A stretch of 64,000 nt of DNA from an uncultured Clostridium sp. (GCA_947073285.1 CAMTJT010000008.1:21195-85194), one strand, 5' to 3'. Positions 36,169-46,079 are shown, counted from the stretch's first letter. Made by a program: numbers and translations. The notes: a model not told the origin generated them from the letters alone.

Positions 36169-37281
36169 TTATTCAAAACTAATTTTGCTATCGATTGGGC
36201 AAATTTGAATAAAAGTTTTGCCATCATTTACTTTAATTTCATTACCTTCTAAATCTTTATATACTGTTTTTCCACTTCTTGATGTTTTTTCACAGGTAAT
36301 TGGAATATATTTTCCATTTGTAATATAATAACCATCTAGTTTTTTTATATTACTAATTGTTTGTCTTCCTTTTGTTGTTCCATCATTTAAAGTAGTATTT
36401 TTACATTTGGTAATAATAATGTTTTTTACCATAATGTTTTCTTGGGTATCCCAATCAACTTGTTTTTTGTTTCTTGAATAACGAATATAACTTTTGCTTT
36501 GTTCATCATACTCATATTTTACAGTATTATAACTTGAATATGGAATGGTTACTTTATTAGCCAAATTAGTTATTTTTCTTTCTGTTTCTCCTTCTTTTGG
36601 CTCATCTTTTTTTGCCTCTAGTTCTACTTCTTCTACTACATAATTAAGTACATTTCCTTTGCTTGTAGTAGTTCTAAAATCTTCTCTTTGTATAATCTTT
36701 TTTATTTTTTCTGTAGATGTTACTGCATTATGTGGTGCATAACGATCTTTTACTCTCCAGAAATTTGTTTCACTTTCATTAATTCCATTAATATCGCTAA
36801 TTCCTAGAGTTTTAATATCTGACTTAGCCTGTGGACTTTGCCCATAATGTACATAAATTGCATCATTTTCTAAAGCATAATCTAGAAAATAATGTCTAGC
36901 ACTTCTTAATGGGCCTATTTTTTCTACTTCTTTGTTTTTCATAACAGCCATTAATCTAGTTTCTCCACCTTCTACAATAATTTCATAGACTAAATCTGCT
37001 TCTATTAAACCTGCTTGTGGCATTGCATTAATATTATTATCTAGCATAAACGCAATTGGTCTTTCATTTCCTTCAAGTGTTTTGGGCTTTAACTCTTCTT
37101 TTGGTTTATCTTGTGTTCCTAATGTTTGTGAACCATTTCCAGTTTCTCCTGTTTTGCCACTTTCTTCTGATATTTTCATAACAAATAGCACACCTGCTAC
37201 TACAATTAAAATTAATAAGATTAGTACTAATAAGCTTGTACCTCTTGATTTTTTAGCTTTTTTCCCTCTTGTTTCTCTCAT
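36169..37281 (-). CDS. DUF3048 domain protein (YerB-like), membrane-anchored
   Basis: 370 residues from the ATG at 37281 (AAAAGGAGAG upstream). Basic N terminus and a membrane segment at about 15-37, then a low-complexity linker. The DUF3048 core shows PIAFMLDNNINAMPQAGL, ADLVYEIIVEGGETRLMAV and IGPLRSARHYFLDYALE. It would face outside. Function is not known; the family is frequent in spore-forming Firmicutes. Confidence 0.88.
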   Translation of the reverse strand: MRETRGKKAKKSRGTSLLVLILLILIVVAGVLFVMKISEESGKTGETGNGSQTLGTQDKPKEELKPKTLEGNERPIAFMLDNNINAMPQAGLIEADLVYEIIVEGGETRLMAVMKNKEVEKIGPLRSARHYFLDYALENDAIYVHYGQSPQAKSDIKTLGISDINGINESETNFWRVKDRYAPHNAVTSTEKIKKIIQREDFRTTTSKGNVLNYVVEEVELEAKKDEPKEGETERKITNLANKVTIPYSSYNTVKYEYDEQSKSYIRYSRNKKQVDWDTQENIMVKNIIITKCKNTTLNDGTTKGRQTISNIKKLDGYYITNGKYIPITCEKTSRSGKTVYKDLEGNEIKVNDGKTFIQICPIDSKISFE

Positions 37282-37459
37282 ACTTTTCTCTCCTTTTAAT
37301 ATATTTATAAACATATTCTTTCTTTTTAAATTTGTTTCTACTTTTTTATTCTATTTTGAACTCTACTTGCTACCTTAAATTATATTTATCCTTTTTTGAA
37401 ACTTACCTTCAAACTTGTTGCTTTTATAGATTATTTTTTGTTTGATTATAACTTATATT

Positions 37460-38257
37460 TTACATTATTCTAACAATTGCCATTACAATTGCATATAAAA
37501 TTAGTACTATTATCATTCCAAAACAGCCACTAAAAATTACCTCTGAAAGTTTATGCTCTTTTGCTGCAATTCTGCTTTCTGATAGCAAAATTGCCATTAT
37601 TAAAGATAAAATTAAAACTACTACATTATCTGTTACAAGCCATATAATTGTATTTGCTGCAAAGGCTATGGTTGCATGCCCACTTGGCACAAATTTGTGA
37701 TTTAACCCTTTATGCTTATTAGTTTTAGCATAAGCAATTAAAGCTAAAATTGCAATAATAGTAATTATCATAACTGCAAAAGCAGTATGTACTGGTGAAT
37801 TTGTTACATTTTGAAGAAATGTTAAACCAATATCTGCTAGCTTATCAAAAAATAAGAAATAGGCTACAATTAAAGCATTAATAGTAGTAATTACTACCCC
37901 ACCTGCTGCTACATCTTTTGCAATTTTTGCTTTTGGATGGTATACATCTACATATAAATCTACTACTGTTTCAATTGCTGTATTTACCATTTCTGCGAAC
38001 AAAATTAAAATAATAGTAAATAGAAAACACAAAAATTCTGCACGATTTAGGTTAAAGAAAAGACTAATAATAACTACTGCCACTGCTATAATTAGCTGTC
38101 TTTTGATATTGCCTTGTGTTGTAGTTGCATAAATGATACCATTAAAAGCATTTTTCCATGCATCTATAAAACTTTCATTTTTAATTTTTTCTTTTGCATT
38201 ACCTTTTTGTTTTTTTGGAATTTGATTTTCTTCTAAATTTTCTTGCTCTTTTTCCAT
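37460..38257 (-). CDS. dgkA: Diacylglycerol/undecaprenol kinase fused to a PAP2 phosphatase domain
   Basis: 265 residues. Residues 28-140 are prokaryotic DagK: SFIDAWKNAFNGIIYATTTQ and EMVNTAIETVVDLYVD, with three membrane helices. A second membrane domain has PAP2 marks (KGLNHKFVPSGHATIAFAAN) but the usual first motif KxxxxxxRP is weak. Kinase plus phosphatase on one chain would handle undecaprenyl phosphate turnover. The stop-to-start distance to ybeY is 8 bp, the classical ybeY-dgkA pair. Confidence 0.88.
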   Translation of the reverse strand: MEKEQENLEENQIPKKQKGNAKEKIKNESFIDAWKNAFNGIIYATTTQGNIKRQLIIAVAVVIISLFFNLNRAEFLCFLFTIILILFAEMVNTAIETVVDLYVDVYHPKAKIAKDVAAGGVVITTINALIVAYFLFFDKLADIGLTFLQNVTNSPVHTAFAVMIITIIAILALIAYAKTNKHKGLNHKFVPSGHATIAFAANTIIWLVTDNVVVLILSLIMAILLSESRIAAKEHKLSEVIFSGCFGMIIVLILYAIVMAIVRIM

Positions 38258-38265
38258 AAACTCTC

Positions 38266-38757
38266 CTACCTTGTTATTTCTAACTTAGATAATACATTTT
38301 CTTCTTTTTCTCTCATTTGCTCTTTTTCTTCTTGTACCATATGATCATACCCCCTTATATGGTAAAAACCATGTACTACCATATAAGCTAGTTCTCTTTC
38401 AAAACTGTGACCATACTCTTTGGCTTGTTCTTCTACTCTTTGAATAGAAATGACAATATCTCCTAATACCTCTTGTAACTGTATATTAGGAGTTGGTCTT
38501 GCTAGTATTGCATCTAGTTCTTCTTTTTCAAACATGGGAAAAGAAAGTACATCTGTTGGTTTATCAATATTACGGTATTGTTCATTTATTTCTTGAATAG
38601 TTTTTGGATTTGTTAAAGTAACACATATGTAGAAAGAGGTAGGATTAATACACTCTACCTCAAAACATTTTTGTAATACTGTTTCAATTAATTCTTCATT
38701 AGTTTCATTTTCTGCTATATTTTTATATACGATTTCTGCTACCAAATTTTTCTTCAC
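38266..38757 (-). CDS. ybeY: Endoribonuclease YbeY (16S rRNA maturation)
   Basis: 163 residues. The zinc site HGFYHIRGYDH matches HGxxHLxGYDH. Upstream marks are DKPTDVLSFPM and LGDIVISI. It processes 16S rRNA 3' ends and helps ribosome quality control. It sits in the usual cluster with dgkA and era, although phoH, which normally precedes ybeY, is absent here. Confidence 0.94.
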   Translation of the reverse strand: MKKNLVAEIVYKNIAENETNEELIETVLQKCFEVECINPTSFYICVTLTNPKTIQEINEQYRNIDKPTDVLSFPMFEKEELDAILARPTPNIQLQEVLGDIVISIQRVEEQAKEYGHSFERELAYMVVHGFYHIRGYDHMVQEEKEQMREKEENVLSKLEITR

Positions 38758-38797
38758 TTTCTTTATTATTAATTTGATTTATCTAAGTATTCATTCA

Positions 38798-40018
38798 TTA
38801 AGCACTAACACTTACACTGTTTTTCTTTTTGATATAACTACCTTCTGATTTATAGCTATTTTGCAAAATTTTCATTGCTCCTAATTCTACTAATTTATTA
38901 CAATAAAAGTTTATAATTTTGTAGTGTTTATTTGTATTAATACGTAATTTTTTTAAGTCGTTTTTAATAAATAGTATTTGTTTTTCCCTGCTATAATCAA
39001 TATAGTTTGTATCTTTATTTTTACTAATTTCTTGATAAGTTTTCCAAAATTCTTTATATTGTTCACGCTCTGCTGGTTTTTCCCAATAAATTTTAGTAGA
39101 TAATAGTTTTGCATGATATTCTTCTATTAAGTTGATTAATAATGAATATGCTTTTTCTTGTTTACGTGCTATTTTAGTATCTACAATTAAGCTTCTAGCA
39201 TCTTGTAATAGTTTTTCATAACATTGTTCTGCTACAATAAGTGGTAAACTATGTGTAAATAGTTTTCTACTTAAGCCTAGTAATATCATACTTTTTTCAA
39301 TGTTATCATTTTGATCTAGTTTTCCTACTTCAAATTTGCCAAAATCTTGATATTCTTCTATGATTTCTTTGTATACTTTGTTATTTGGGTCTTGTTTCAT
39401 TTTTAATGGTAAAATGTTATCTATATAACCTTCTAATGAGTTAAAGATTTTGTGGTATACTTCATCTTTTGCTCCTGGCATTAAGTTATCTGCAAGTTTT
39501 ATAGAATAATGTTTTAAAAGACCCTTATATAAGTTTTCCATCTGTGTAGCATATAACTGTTTATATCTTTCTAATAATTGTGGCTTGCTTAAATTATCTA
39601 CTGTTTCATAGTCTAAGTTTAATAAATACATTTGCTTTTTATATTTATATTCTAGATATTCACTTTCTTTTAAATGTACAATTGCATAATATTGTGATAA
39701 TGCATTTCTTTCGAAATCGCTTGCAACATCTGCTTTTACTTTTTTATAAATAGAATCTAAAATGTATTTGTCAATAGATTCTAAATAAAGTGCATAAACA
39801 TCTTCAAATTTTTTGGTGATTTGTTCTTGTTTTTCTTGTTCTTCTATGTTTTCTACTTCACGATATGCTTCATATGCTTTTAGTGCATTGTTTCTTTTAA
39901 TGGAAATTAACATTCCATTAATTCCAATTTTAGTTGGTGTTAATAGTTTTGTGATTGTATTACTAATTTTTGAGAAAAAGGTTTTCTCTTGATATACTCT
40001 CAAACTTCTTTCTTCCAT
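38798..40018 (-). CDS. Conserved hypothetical protein of unknown function, in the phoH position
   Basis: 406 residues from the ATG at 40018 (AAAGGAAG upstream). Mostly helical and charged, rich in Tyr, Lys and Glu, with no membrane segment and no motif I recognise. The position between yqfD and ybeY is where phoH is usually found, but no P-loop is visible, so it is not PhoH. Its gene starts 15 bp after yqfD on the same transcript, which suggests a sporulation- or ribosome-related job by association only. Confidence 0.75.
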   Translation of the reverse strand: MEERSLRVYQEKTFFSKISNTITKLLTPTKIGINGMLISIKRNNALKAYEAYREVENIEEQEKQEQITKKFEDVYALYLESIDKYILDSIYKKVKADVASDFERNALSQYYAIVHLKESEYLEYKYKKQMYLLNLDYETVDNLSKPQLLERYKQLYATQMENLYKGLLKHYSIKLADNLMPGAKDEVYHKIFNSLEGYIDNILPLKMKQDPNNKVYKEIIEEYQDFGKFEVGKLDQNDNIEKSMILLGLSRKLFTHSLPLIVAEQCYEKLLQDARSLIVDTKIARKQEKAYSLLINLIEEYHAKLLSTKIYWEKPAEREQYKEFWKTYQEISKNKDTNYIDYSREKQILFIKNDLKKLRINTNKHYKIINFYCNKLVELGAMKILQNSYKSEGSYIKKKNSVSVSA

Positions 40019-40032
40019 AGCTTTTCTTCCTT

Positions 40033-41217
40033 TCAAAATACAATTTTTTCTTTTGTCGAAATCGTTTCTAGTACCTCGTAAATCACTTCAACCTCTACAT
40101 AACCTGATTCTTGCTTAGCATAAACCTTTTCATCTTTAATGTTTTCTTTGTTTTCTATTTGCTCTTCTAGTTTTTGCTTTGCCTCTTTAGCTCCTATATT
40201 TTTTGCTTCTTCTATTGTATAAGAAATATCTTGTTCTTGATATTCCTGAAATGTTTTTTGGTGTATTTCAATTGGTAAATAAAAATTAGAAAATAGTTTT
40301 AGTTTTTTACTTGTTTCTATTGTATCATACTTTTGAAATTTTGAAAGCCTTTTTGATAAATTTATTTCAAAATTATTTATCTTTATGGAATATTTATTTT
40401 CCTCTGCTCCAGTTTTCTCTTTTTTGACTTGTTTTAACGGAATTTTTACTTTTTCTGAATACCATACCTTTGCCTGAACCTCGCCATTTGCATGGACATA
40501 ACGAGTTCCTGTATATTTTCCTTCTAGCCATCCGCCTACTAGTATGCTTCCCTTTGTTACAACATCTCCTTCTTTTACTACGGCAGTACCATTTTGCGCA
40601 ATTACTTTTGTTATCATTGCATCTTTTGTTGCAACTAGATTACAATATTCTTCTTCTGGAATAATGTCTGGTTTTAAATCTGCTTCTACTATTTTAACAG
40701 TTGCATTTGTTCCTTTTATTTCAATTCCTACCCATGCTACATCTTCTCTTTCTAAACGAATTTGGTCAATCACATCTTTTGTTTTTAATCCAATCTTACA
40801 TCTTCCTATTTTAAAGTTGTGTTCTTCTAATACTTTTTGAATTTCTTCTGCTGGAATTTTTTCATTTCCTATAATTTCAATATTCCAAATAAAGTTTGAA
40901 ACTGCTATTATCCCTAATAAAATAGTAGCAAAGAATATAAAAAATAGCTTTCTTTTTTGATAACGATGTAATAAAAATGGAAGACCCTTTTTCCTATCAA
41001 TTGTAATTCTACATTTTGTTTTCTTAACAATTGGTTTTATTTTTTTAAAATCTCTTAATCCTATATTTACAATCATTCTAGTAGAATGTGTTCTTTTTAA
41101 ATTCCATAAAAAAATTTTTTGACTACTACAAATATTCATAAAACGCTCTATAAAATAGCCTTCTACTTCAATTGTTACATATCCAAAAATGATATTTAGT
41201 AATATTTTAAAATACAA
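40033..41217 (-). CDS. yqfD: Sporulation protein YqfD (SpoIV-linked)
   Basis: 394 residues. The N-terminal cytosolic part (GYVTIEVEGYFIERFMNICS) is followed by one membrane segment near 92-112 and a large outer beta-rich domain with VVKEGDVVTKGSILVGGW. YqfD is a sporulation membrane protein of Firmicutes. It lies downstream of yqfC with a 128-bp gap. Confidence 0.92.
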   Translation of the reverse strand: MYFKILLNIIFGYVTIEVEGYFIERFMNICSSQKIFLWNLKRTHSTRMIVNIGLRDFKKIKPIVKKTKCRITIDRKKGLPFLLHRYQKRKLFFIFFATILLGIIAVSNFIWNIEIIGNEKIPAEEIQKVLEEHNFKIGRCKIGLKTKDVIDQIRLEREDVAWVGIEIKGTNATVKIVEADLKPDIIPEEEYCNLVATKDAMITKVIAQNGTAVVKEGDVVTKGSILVGGWLEGKYTGTRYVHANGEVQAKVWYSEKVKIPLKQVKKEKTGAEENKYSIKINNFEINLSKRLSKFQKYDTIETSKKLKLFSNFYLPIEIHQKTFQEYQEQDISYTIEEAKNIGAKEAKQKLEEQIENKENIKDEKVYAKQESGYVEVEVIYEVLETISTKEKIVF

Positions 41218-41345
41218 GTCTTTCCCTCCCTAGTTTGCATTTGTATATGTGTTTTTATTATTAGAAAACTGTGTAACTTTTTTCTACATAATAAAGTTGA
41301 TTGTTCAAACTTTATTATTTTAGATAATTTATTTATCAATTTTCT

Positions 41346-41639
41346 TTAATCTGTAATACTTTCAAAGTCAATGCTTTCTATCTTTCCTGTAATTAGTAAG
41401 TCTTCTGTAGTCATTTCACTTAAGTTTAATTCATAACCATTGATATTTAAAATACCTATATATGTGCTAATACGAATGTAAAAGTCTTGATATTCTAAAA
41501 TGGATTTATAGTTTTCAACTAGCATTTTTTGAAACCCTATTACAGTTAGCTTTGGAATATTACTCGAAACTTCTTGTGGAATTTCCAATAATTTATTAAC
41601 TTTACTTAATGCTCTATTCTCTTTTCTTTTTCTTGGCAT
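41346..41639 (-). CDS. yqfC: Sporulation protein YqfC
   Basis: 97 residues. YabP/YqfC-family marks: LLEIPQEVSSNIPKLTVIGF and YIGILNINGYELNLSEMTTE. Together with yqfD it marks the conserved sporulation cluster. Confidence 0.92.
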   Translation of the reverse strand: MPRKRKENRALSKVNKLLEIPQEVSSNIPKLTVIGFQKMLVENYKSILEYQDFYIRISTYIGILNINGYELNLSEMTTEDLLITGKIESIDFESITD

Positions 41640-41719
41640 TGCTTTTCTCCACTTCTTTATGATTTTTCTAAAAAATTTAGTTTTATTTTTAAAATCTCTT
41701 TCTTATTTAAAAGAATATT

Positions 41720-42538
41720 TTATCTTTGAAATTCGTCCAAATTCTTAAATTCATATCCCATTTCTTTGATTTGTTTAATACAACTATCTAAAATATTACT
41801 ATTATCTTTTGATGTGCCATGTAATAGAATAATAGCACCTGGATGAATGTTATCTATTACTTTTTTCTTTCCATATTCTTCTCTTCCTTGTTTGTTTTCG
41901 TCCCAATCATCATAAGCTAAACTCCACATTACTGTTTTATACCCTAAAGTATTACAATATTCTAAAGTTCTTTCACTAAACTCTCCTTTAGGCGGACGTA
42001 TATATTTCATTTCATAACCATACTTTTGATAAATTGCTGTATGTAAATCCATTACCTCTTTTTGAATTTGTTCGTTACTAATATCTGGCATAGATTTATG
42101 ATTAACAGTATGATTTCCTACAATATGCCCTTCATCTATCATTTGTTTAACTAATTCTGGTTGTGTATTTAAATAATGGGCTGTTATAAAAAAGGTAGCT
42201 TTTACATTATTTTCTTTTAATACTTCTAACAGCTTGGGAGTATAACCAGCTTCATAGCCTTCATCAAAAGTTAAATATACATACTTTTTTTCTTTGTTTC
42301 CCATGGCAAACCCTTGGTATTTGTTTATTAGTTCTTTATTTCTCGCTCCTAAGTCTGGTTGCTCATGGTTTTGAGCTCTTTTAATGCCCCATCCTATTTT
42401 TTGATTACTTAAAGTGCTAGTACCACTAGTTTGTATTGCATTACCCTTTTCATTAGAACTCATAACAGCAAAACTAAATAAAAATAGAAATGCCACTCCA
42501 CCTAATATACTAGCTATTCTAGCTTTTTTATTGCTCAC
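41720..42538 (-). CDS. pdaA: Polysaccharide deacetylase, PdaA-like (delta-lactam/spore cortex type)
   Basis: 272 residues if read from the GTG at 42538, which follows AAGGAAGGGAAG; upstream ATGs lack a site. A signal-anchor covers about 8-28. NodB motifs: YLTFDEGYEAGYTPKLLEVL (Asp), GNHTVNHKSMP (HxxxH metal site), RPPKGEFSERTL, WSLAYDDWDE and IILLHGTSKD. PdaA deacetylates muramic acid in spore cortex glycan; TFDEGYE is the PdaA variant of TFDDG. It stands upstream-divergent from agrA. Confidence 0.88.
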   Translation of the reverse strand: MSNKKARIASILGGVAFLFLFSFAVMSSNEKGNAIQTSGTSTLSNQKIGWGIKRAQNHEQPDLGARNKELINKYQGFAMGNKEKKYVYLTFDEGYEAGYTPKLLEVLKENNVKATFFITAHYLNTQPELVKQMIDEGHIVGNHTVNHKSMPDISNEQIQKEVMDLHTAIYQKYGYEMKYIRPPKGEFSERTLEYCNTLGYKTVMWSLAYDDWDENKQGREEYGKKKVIDNIHPGAIILLHGTSKDNSNILDSCIKQIKEMGYEFKNLDEFQR

Positions 42539-42821
42539 TTTCTTCTTCCCTTCCTTTACTAATATTATTCTATTTAATAGTATGAAGAAGAATGTAGAAT
42601 ATAACAAAAAACTTTTTGTTTTATAAAATGATATATTTACTCTTATTTTTGTCCTTTTTGCTTTTCCATCTTTTTCCTTTCTATTTTTTGAATTATTCCA
42701 TATTTTTCCTTTCTTCATACTTAAGCTTTTTCCAATATCCATTTTTTTCCTTCTCTATATTGACTGTTTTCTTGCCGTTATTGCTTAATTCGACATTTTA
42801 AAATAATTTTTTCAAAACAAC

Positions 42822-42850
42822 TTGACATTCTAAAACATTTAGATTATAGT
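42822..42850 (+). promoter_or_regulatory. Promoter of agrA-agrC
   Basis: TTGACA (42822-42827), 17-bp spacer, TATAGT (42845-42850), 100 bp before the agrA ATG. The 411-bp gap 42539-42949 otherwise shows only AT-rich DNA and the divergent pdaA start. Confidence 0.75.
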
Positions 42851-42949
42851 TATAAAGATAATTGGAAATTTCTGGGTAATATTGCATTTCTTTGTCGATT
42901 ATTTATTTTAATAATAAGTTTATATTTATTTTTTACTAAGGAGAAAGTT

Positions 42950-43696
42950 ATGTTAGATTTTATTTTATGTGATGATAATTTAAATGTACTTACCAAATTA
43001 GAAAAAATGTTAGAAGCTATTTTTATTAACAAAAAGCTAGATGCCCAAATTGTACTTAGTACCATCTACCCTGAAGAAGTAATCAATCATATTAGAAATC
43101 ACTCTGTTAATGTTCTAATTTTAGATATTGACTTAAAATCTAAATTATCTGGCTTAGACTTAGCTAATATGATACGTAAAAGAGACAAAAATGTGTATAT
43201 TATTTTTACCACTGCTCATTTAGAATATGGTTTGATGGCATATAAGTATAAAACTTTTGATTATTTACCTAAGCCTATTACTTCTGAGAGGTTAGAAGAA
43301 ACTTTAATAAGACTATTTGAAGATGCCTCAGGTTCTGAAACTGATTTTGTTAGATTAGATAATAATAAAACTATTATTAAGCAAGATAGTATTCAATATA
43401 TTCAAAAAGATGGTATGAAAGTTATTTTTCATACTGACACTAGAGATTATGAAACTTATAGTTCTTTTAAAAAGATTTTGCCCCAATTACCGAACCAATT
43501 TATTCAATGTCATAAGTCTTATATTGTAAATATGCAAAAAATTACTGATATTAATGTGACTAATAATACCATTTTGTTAAACAATAATGAAAACGCAAAA
43601 TGTTTTATTGGTCCTAAATATAAAAATCAATTTATGGAGGTTTTTGATGATGGAAATTTTTCAAGCAGTCTTAACTGCACTAACCACACAAAATGA
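42950..43696 (+). CDS. agrA: LytTR-type response regulator (AgrA-like)
   Basis: 248 residues, AAGGAG upstream. Receiver domain: FILCDDNLNVL (acidic pair), LILDIDLKSKLSGLDLAN (phospho-Asp), FDYLPKPI (Lys). The C-terminal LytTR DNA-binding domain begins near 140 (IIKQDSIQYIQKDGMKV) and has FIQCHKSYIVNMQKI. It should control the agr genes in response to the peptide signal. It overlaps agrC by 50 bp, so the two are co-expressed. Confidence 0.93.
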   Translation: MLDFILCDDNLNVLTKLEKMLEAIFINKKLDAQIVLSTIYPEEVINHIRNHSVNVLILDIDLKSKLSGLDLANMIRKRDKNVYIIFTTAHLEYGLMAYKYKTFDYLPKPITSERLEETLIRLFEDASGSETDFVRLDNNKTIIKQDSIQYIQKDGMKVIFHTDTRDYETYSSFKKILPQLPNQFIQCHKSYIVNMQKITDINVTNNTILLNNNENAKCFIGPKYKNQFMEVFDDGNFSSSLNCTNHTK

Positions 43697-45005
43697 AATC
43701 GCACTAGCTATTGTTGGCTTTTTATCCTGTTTTATTGATGCAACTGTTGGTATGTTACTGTTTACTACTATTTTAAATATTGAAGCAACTAAAAAATCTA
43801 AAATTTTGTATGTAATTACTTTTAGTATAGTTGGATTTTTGATTAGAACTTTTATACCAAATCCATATGCTACTTTTACCAATCTCTTACTTTCTATACT
43901 TTTAATAAAGTTTATTTTGCAAACTACTTGGCTAAAAGCATTATTTGGTGAATTTATTATCACTACAGTAAGTAGTATTTTGGAATTATTCGTATTTAGA
44001 TTTTTTCAATGTGTATTTCATTTTTCCCAAGATGAAATGATGTATATACCAATTTATAGAGTTCTTTCTACTTTTATTATTTATTTTTGTGTATACCTAT
44101 TATACAGAGTTATTCGTTACTGTAAATTTCACATTACTTTAGAAAATATGACTAAGAAAAATAAGATTTTATTTATTCTAAATGCTATACTTGGCATTTT
44201 AGCTATGGGAATTCAATTTTATTTGTTAGCATTTTATAGTGATAAAATGCCAGTTGCTATTACCTTTATTAGTATTATCAGTTTAATTGGATATTTCTTT
44301 ATCAGTATTTACAATATTCTAAACACTACTAAATTAGCAACTACCTCACAAAATTTAGAAGAAGCACAATTACATAATAAAACTTTAACTATACTTCATG
44401 ATACTATGAGAATTTTCAAACATGATTTTCATAATATTGTACAAGGTATTGGTGGATATATTGATACTAATAATATGGAAGGACTTAAAAAATATTATTC
44501 TCAACTTTTAAAAGATTGTAATCGTGTAAATAACTTAACTGCTCTAAATCCAAGTGTTATCAATAATCCTGCTATTTATAATGTAATGGCTGACAAATAT
44601 CATAAAGCAGATGGAATTGGAGTACAAATTAATTTAGGTGTTTTTGTAGATTTAAATGAATTTGAAAATCATATGAAAATTTATGAATTTACTAAAGTTT
44701 TAGGTATTTTGATGGATAATGCTATTGAAGCATCTTCAGAATGTGAAGAAAAAGTAATTCATGTAAGTTTTAAAAACGAGAAAAATCGTCATCGTTTAGT
44801 AATGTTAATTGAAAACACTTATGTGGATAAAGAAATTAATATTGATCGTATTTTTGAAAAAGACTTTTCTACAAAATCTAAGAAAACAAATAGTGGACTT
44901 GGCTTATGGGAAGTAAGACAAATTTTAAAGAAAAGTAATAATTTAGATTTGTTTACTACTAAAAATGAAGAATATTTTAGACAACAATTTGAAATTTATT
45001 ATTAA
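43647..45005 (+). CDS. agrC: AgrC-like sensor histidine kinase
   Basis: 452 residues from the ATG at 43647 (GGAGG seven bases before). Six membrane segments occupy residues 10-220. The DHp helix carries MRIFKHDFHNIVQGIGGYI with the His, and the GHKL ATPase has VLGILMDNAIEASSE and SGLGLWEVRQI, as in the AgrC/HPK10 group. It is the likely receptor for the cyclic peptide of agrD, encoded convergently 90 bp downstream. Confidence 0.92.
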   Translation: MMEIFQAVLTALTTQNEIALAIVGFLSCFIDATVGMLLFTTILNIEATKKSKILYVITFSIVGFLIRTFIPNPYATFTNLLLSILLIKFILQTTWLKALFGEFIITTVSSILELFVFRFFQCVFHFSQDEMMYIPIYRVLSTFIIYFCVYLLYRVIRYCKFHITLENMTKKNKILFILNAILGILAMGIQFYLLAFYSDKMPVAITFISIISLIGYFFISIYNILNTTKLATTSQNLEEAQLHNKTLTILHDTMRIFKHDFHNIVQGIGGYIDTNNMEGLKKYYSQLLKDCNRVNNLTALNPSVINNPAIYNVMADKYHKADGIGVQINLGVFVDLNEFENHMKIYEFTKVLGILMDNAIEASSECEEKVIHVSFKNEKNRHRLVMLIENTYVDKEINIDRIFEKDFSTKSKKTNSGLGLWEVRQILKKSNNLDLFTTKNEEYFRQQFEIYY

Positions 45006-45022
45006 AAAATACATAGCAATGA

Positions 45023-45062
45023 CAAGGAGTAGAACTTTTAGTTCTACTCCTTGCCGTTTTTA
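45023..45062 (+). terminator. Intrinsic terminator of agrA-agrC
   Basis: CAAGGAGTAGAACT and AGTTCTACTCCTTG around TTT, then CCGTTTTT. It separates agrC from the oppositely directed agrD. Confidence 0.93.
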
Positions 45063-45094
45063 TCATTAAAAGAAACATCATTTTTTCTTATGAA

Positions 45095-45214
45095 TTAGTC
45101 TTTTTTAATTAAAGATGCTGGCATTTTTGGTTGATGTAAAAGCCCCATAAGCCAACATGAAGTATTAGTAGATTTTGCATACTTTTCAGCTATTTTTGAT
45201 AATAGTTTTAACAT
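45095..45214 (-). CDS. agrD: AgrD-like cyclic lactone autoinducer peptide precursor
   Basis: 39 residues: an amphipathic N-terminal helix (MLKLLSKIAEKYAKS), then TNTSCWLMGLL, then HQPKMPASLIKKD. This is the AgrD plan: a signal with a Cys for thiolactone formation and a conserved charged tail with QPKMP. The Cys at residue 20 is the ring-forming residue; the C-terminal cut, after residue 24 to 27, is not certain. GGAGGG lies 9 bases upstream. It follows agrB by 69 bp. Confidence 0.88.
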   Translation of the reverse strand: MLKLLSKIAEKYAKSTNTSCWLMGLLHQPKMPASLIKKD

Positions 45215-45283
45215 TCGTATTCCCTCCTAATTTTAAATTTTATCTATAATAAGCATTGTGCCGGCTAATGCATTATTAAACAA

Positions 45284-45907
45284 TTATAAAGCAGTTTCTT
45301 CTGTATAAACTTCATAACCATATTTATTATTGGTTATTTTATAACTAATTGGTAAAACTGTTAAATTTTGTAAGAACATACCATAAACTAGCATATATGA
45401 AATTTGCTTGTTAGGGCTAACTAAAATAATAATTGCTAGTACTAATAAAGAAATATAAGCTTTTATTTTTTTAGATTTTCTTTCTTTTTTACTCAAAATT
45501 GGTATATTTTCTGTATCTGCTGGTGCATATTTTGTAATAATAAATATACTAAAAATAGTTACCAATCCAGTTATACTATATAAAATATAATCTTGTGAAA
45601 TACTAATATATTTTGCTAAGATAATTGGTAATAAATATAAAATACTAGTGGTAATCATACAACCAATATGTGTTTTTAAATGAAACCCTCCTGTAAAACT
45701 GCGGTACACCGCCAGTAGAGAAAAGAAAAGTATTGTATACCAACCAATTCCTAGTAAGAAACCTATGATAAATAATAATATAATTTTAGGCATCTCACCA
45801 AAAATAAGTCTTATTCCAAAGTTAATTACCATTTCTTTTTCTTCATCTATGTTTTCCACATTGTCTTTTATCTTTTTGGTTATCCAATCACAAAATTTAT
45901 CAATCAT
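45284..45907 (-). CDS. agrB: Accessory gene regulator B (AgrB peptidase)
   Basis: 207 residues with about five membrane segments. AgrB family marks: RSFTGGFHLKTHIGC holds the catalytic His and Cys. It cuts the AgrD tail and closes the thiolactone ring. Together with agrD on the minus strand it faces agrA-agrC; in Staphylococcus all four genes are collinear. Confidence 0.92.
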   Translation of the reverse strand: MIDKFCDWITKKIKDNVENIDEEKEMVINFGIRLIFGEMPKIILLFIIGFLLGIGWYTILFFSLLAVYRSFTGGFHLKTHIGCMITTSILYLLPIILAKYISISQDYILYSITGLVTIFSIFIITKYAPADTENIPILSKKERKSKKIKAYISLLVLAIIILVSPNKQISYMLVYGMFLQNLTVLPISYKITNNKYGYEVYTEETAL

Positions 45908-46054
45908 CTTTTTTTCCTCTGCATTCTTTGTTGAGATTATTCTATTTCAAAAAAAGTTTTTGTGAACATTTCTTTTATAAAATCTTAAAATCTATTTATG
46001 AAATTTTATAATCTGTATTTTAATATTGTGTTAGCAGATTTTAATAAAAAAACC

Positions 46055-46079
46055 GCTAGCAAGTATTTAGCTTGCTAGC
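46055..46079 (-). terminator. Terminator after the 46117 gene
   Basis: GCTAGCAAG (46055-46063) and CTTGCTAGC (46071-46079); on the minus strand GGTTTTTTTATT follows. Confidence 0.88.
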
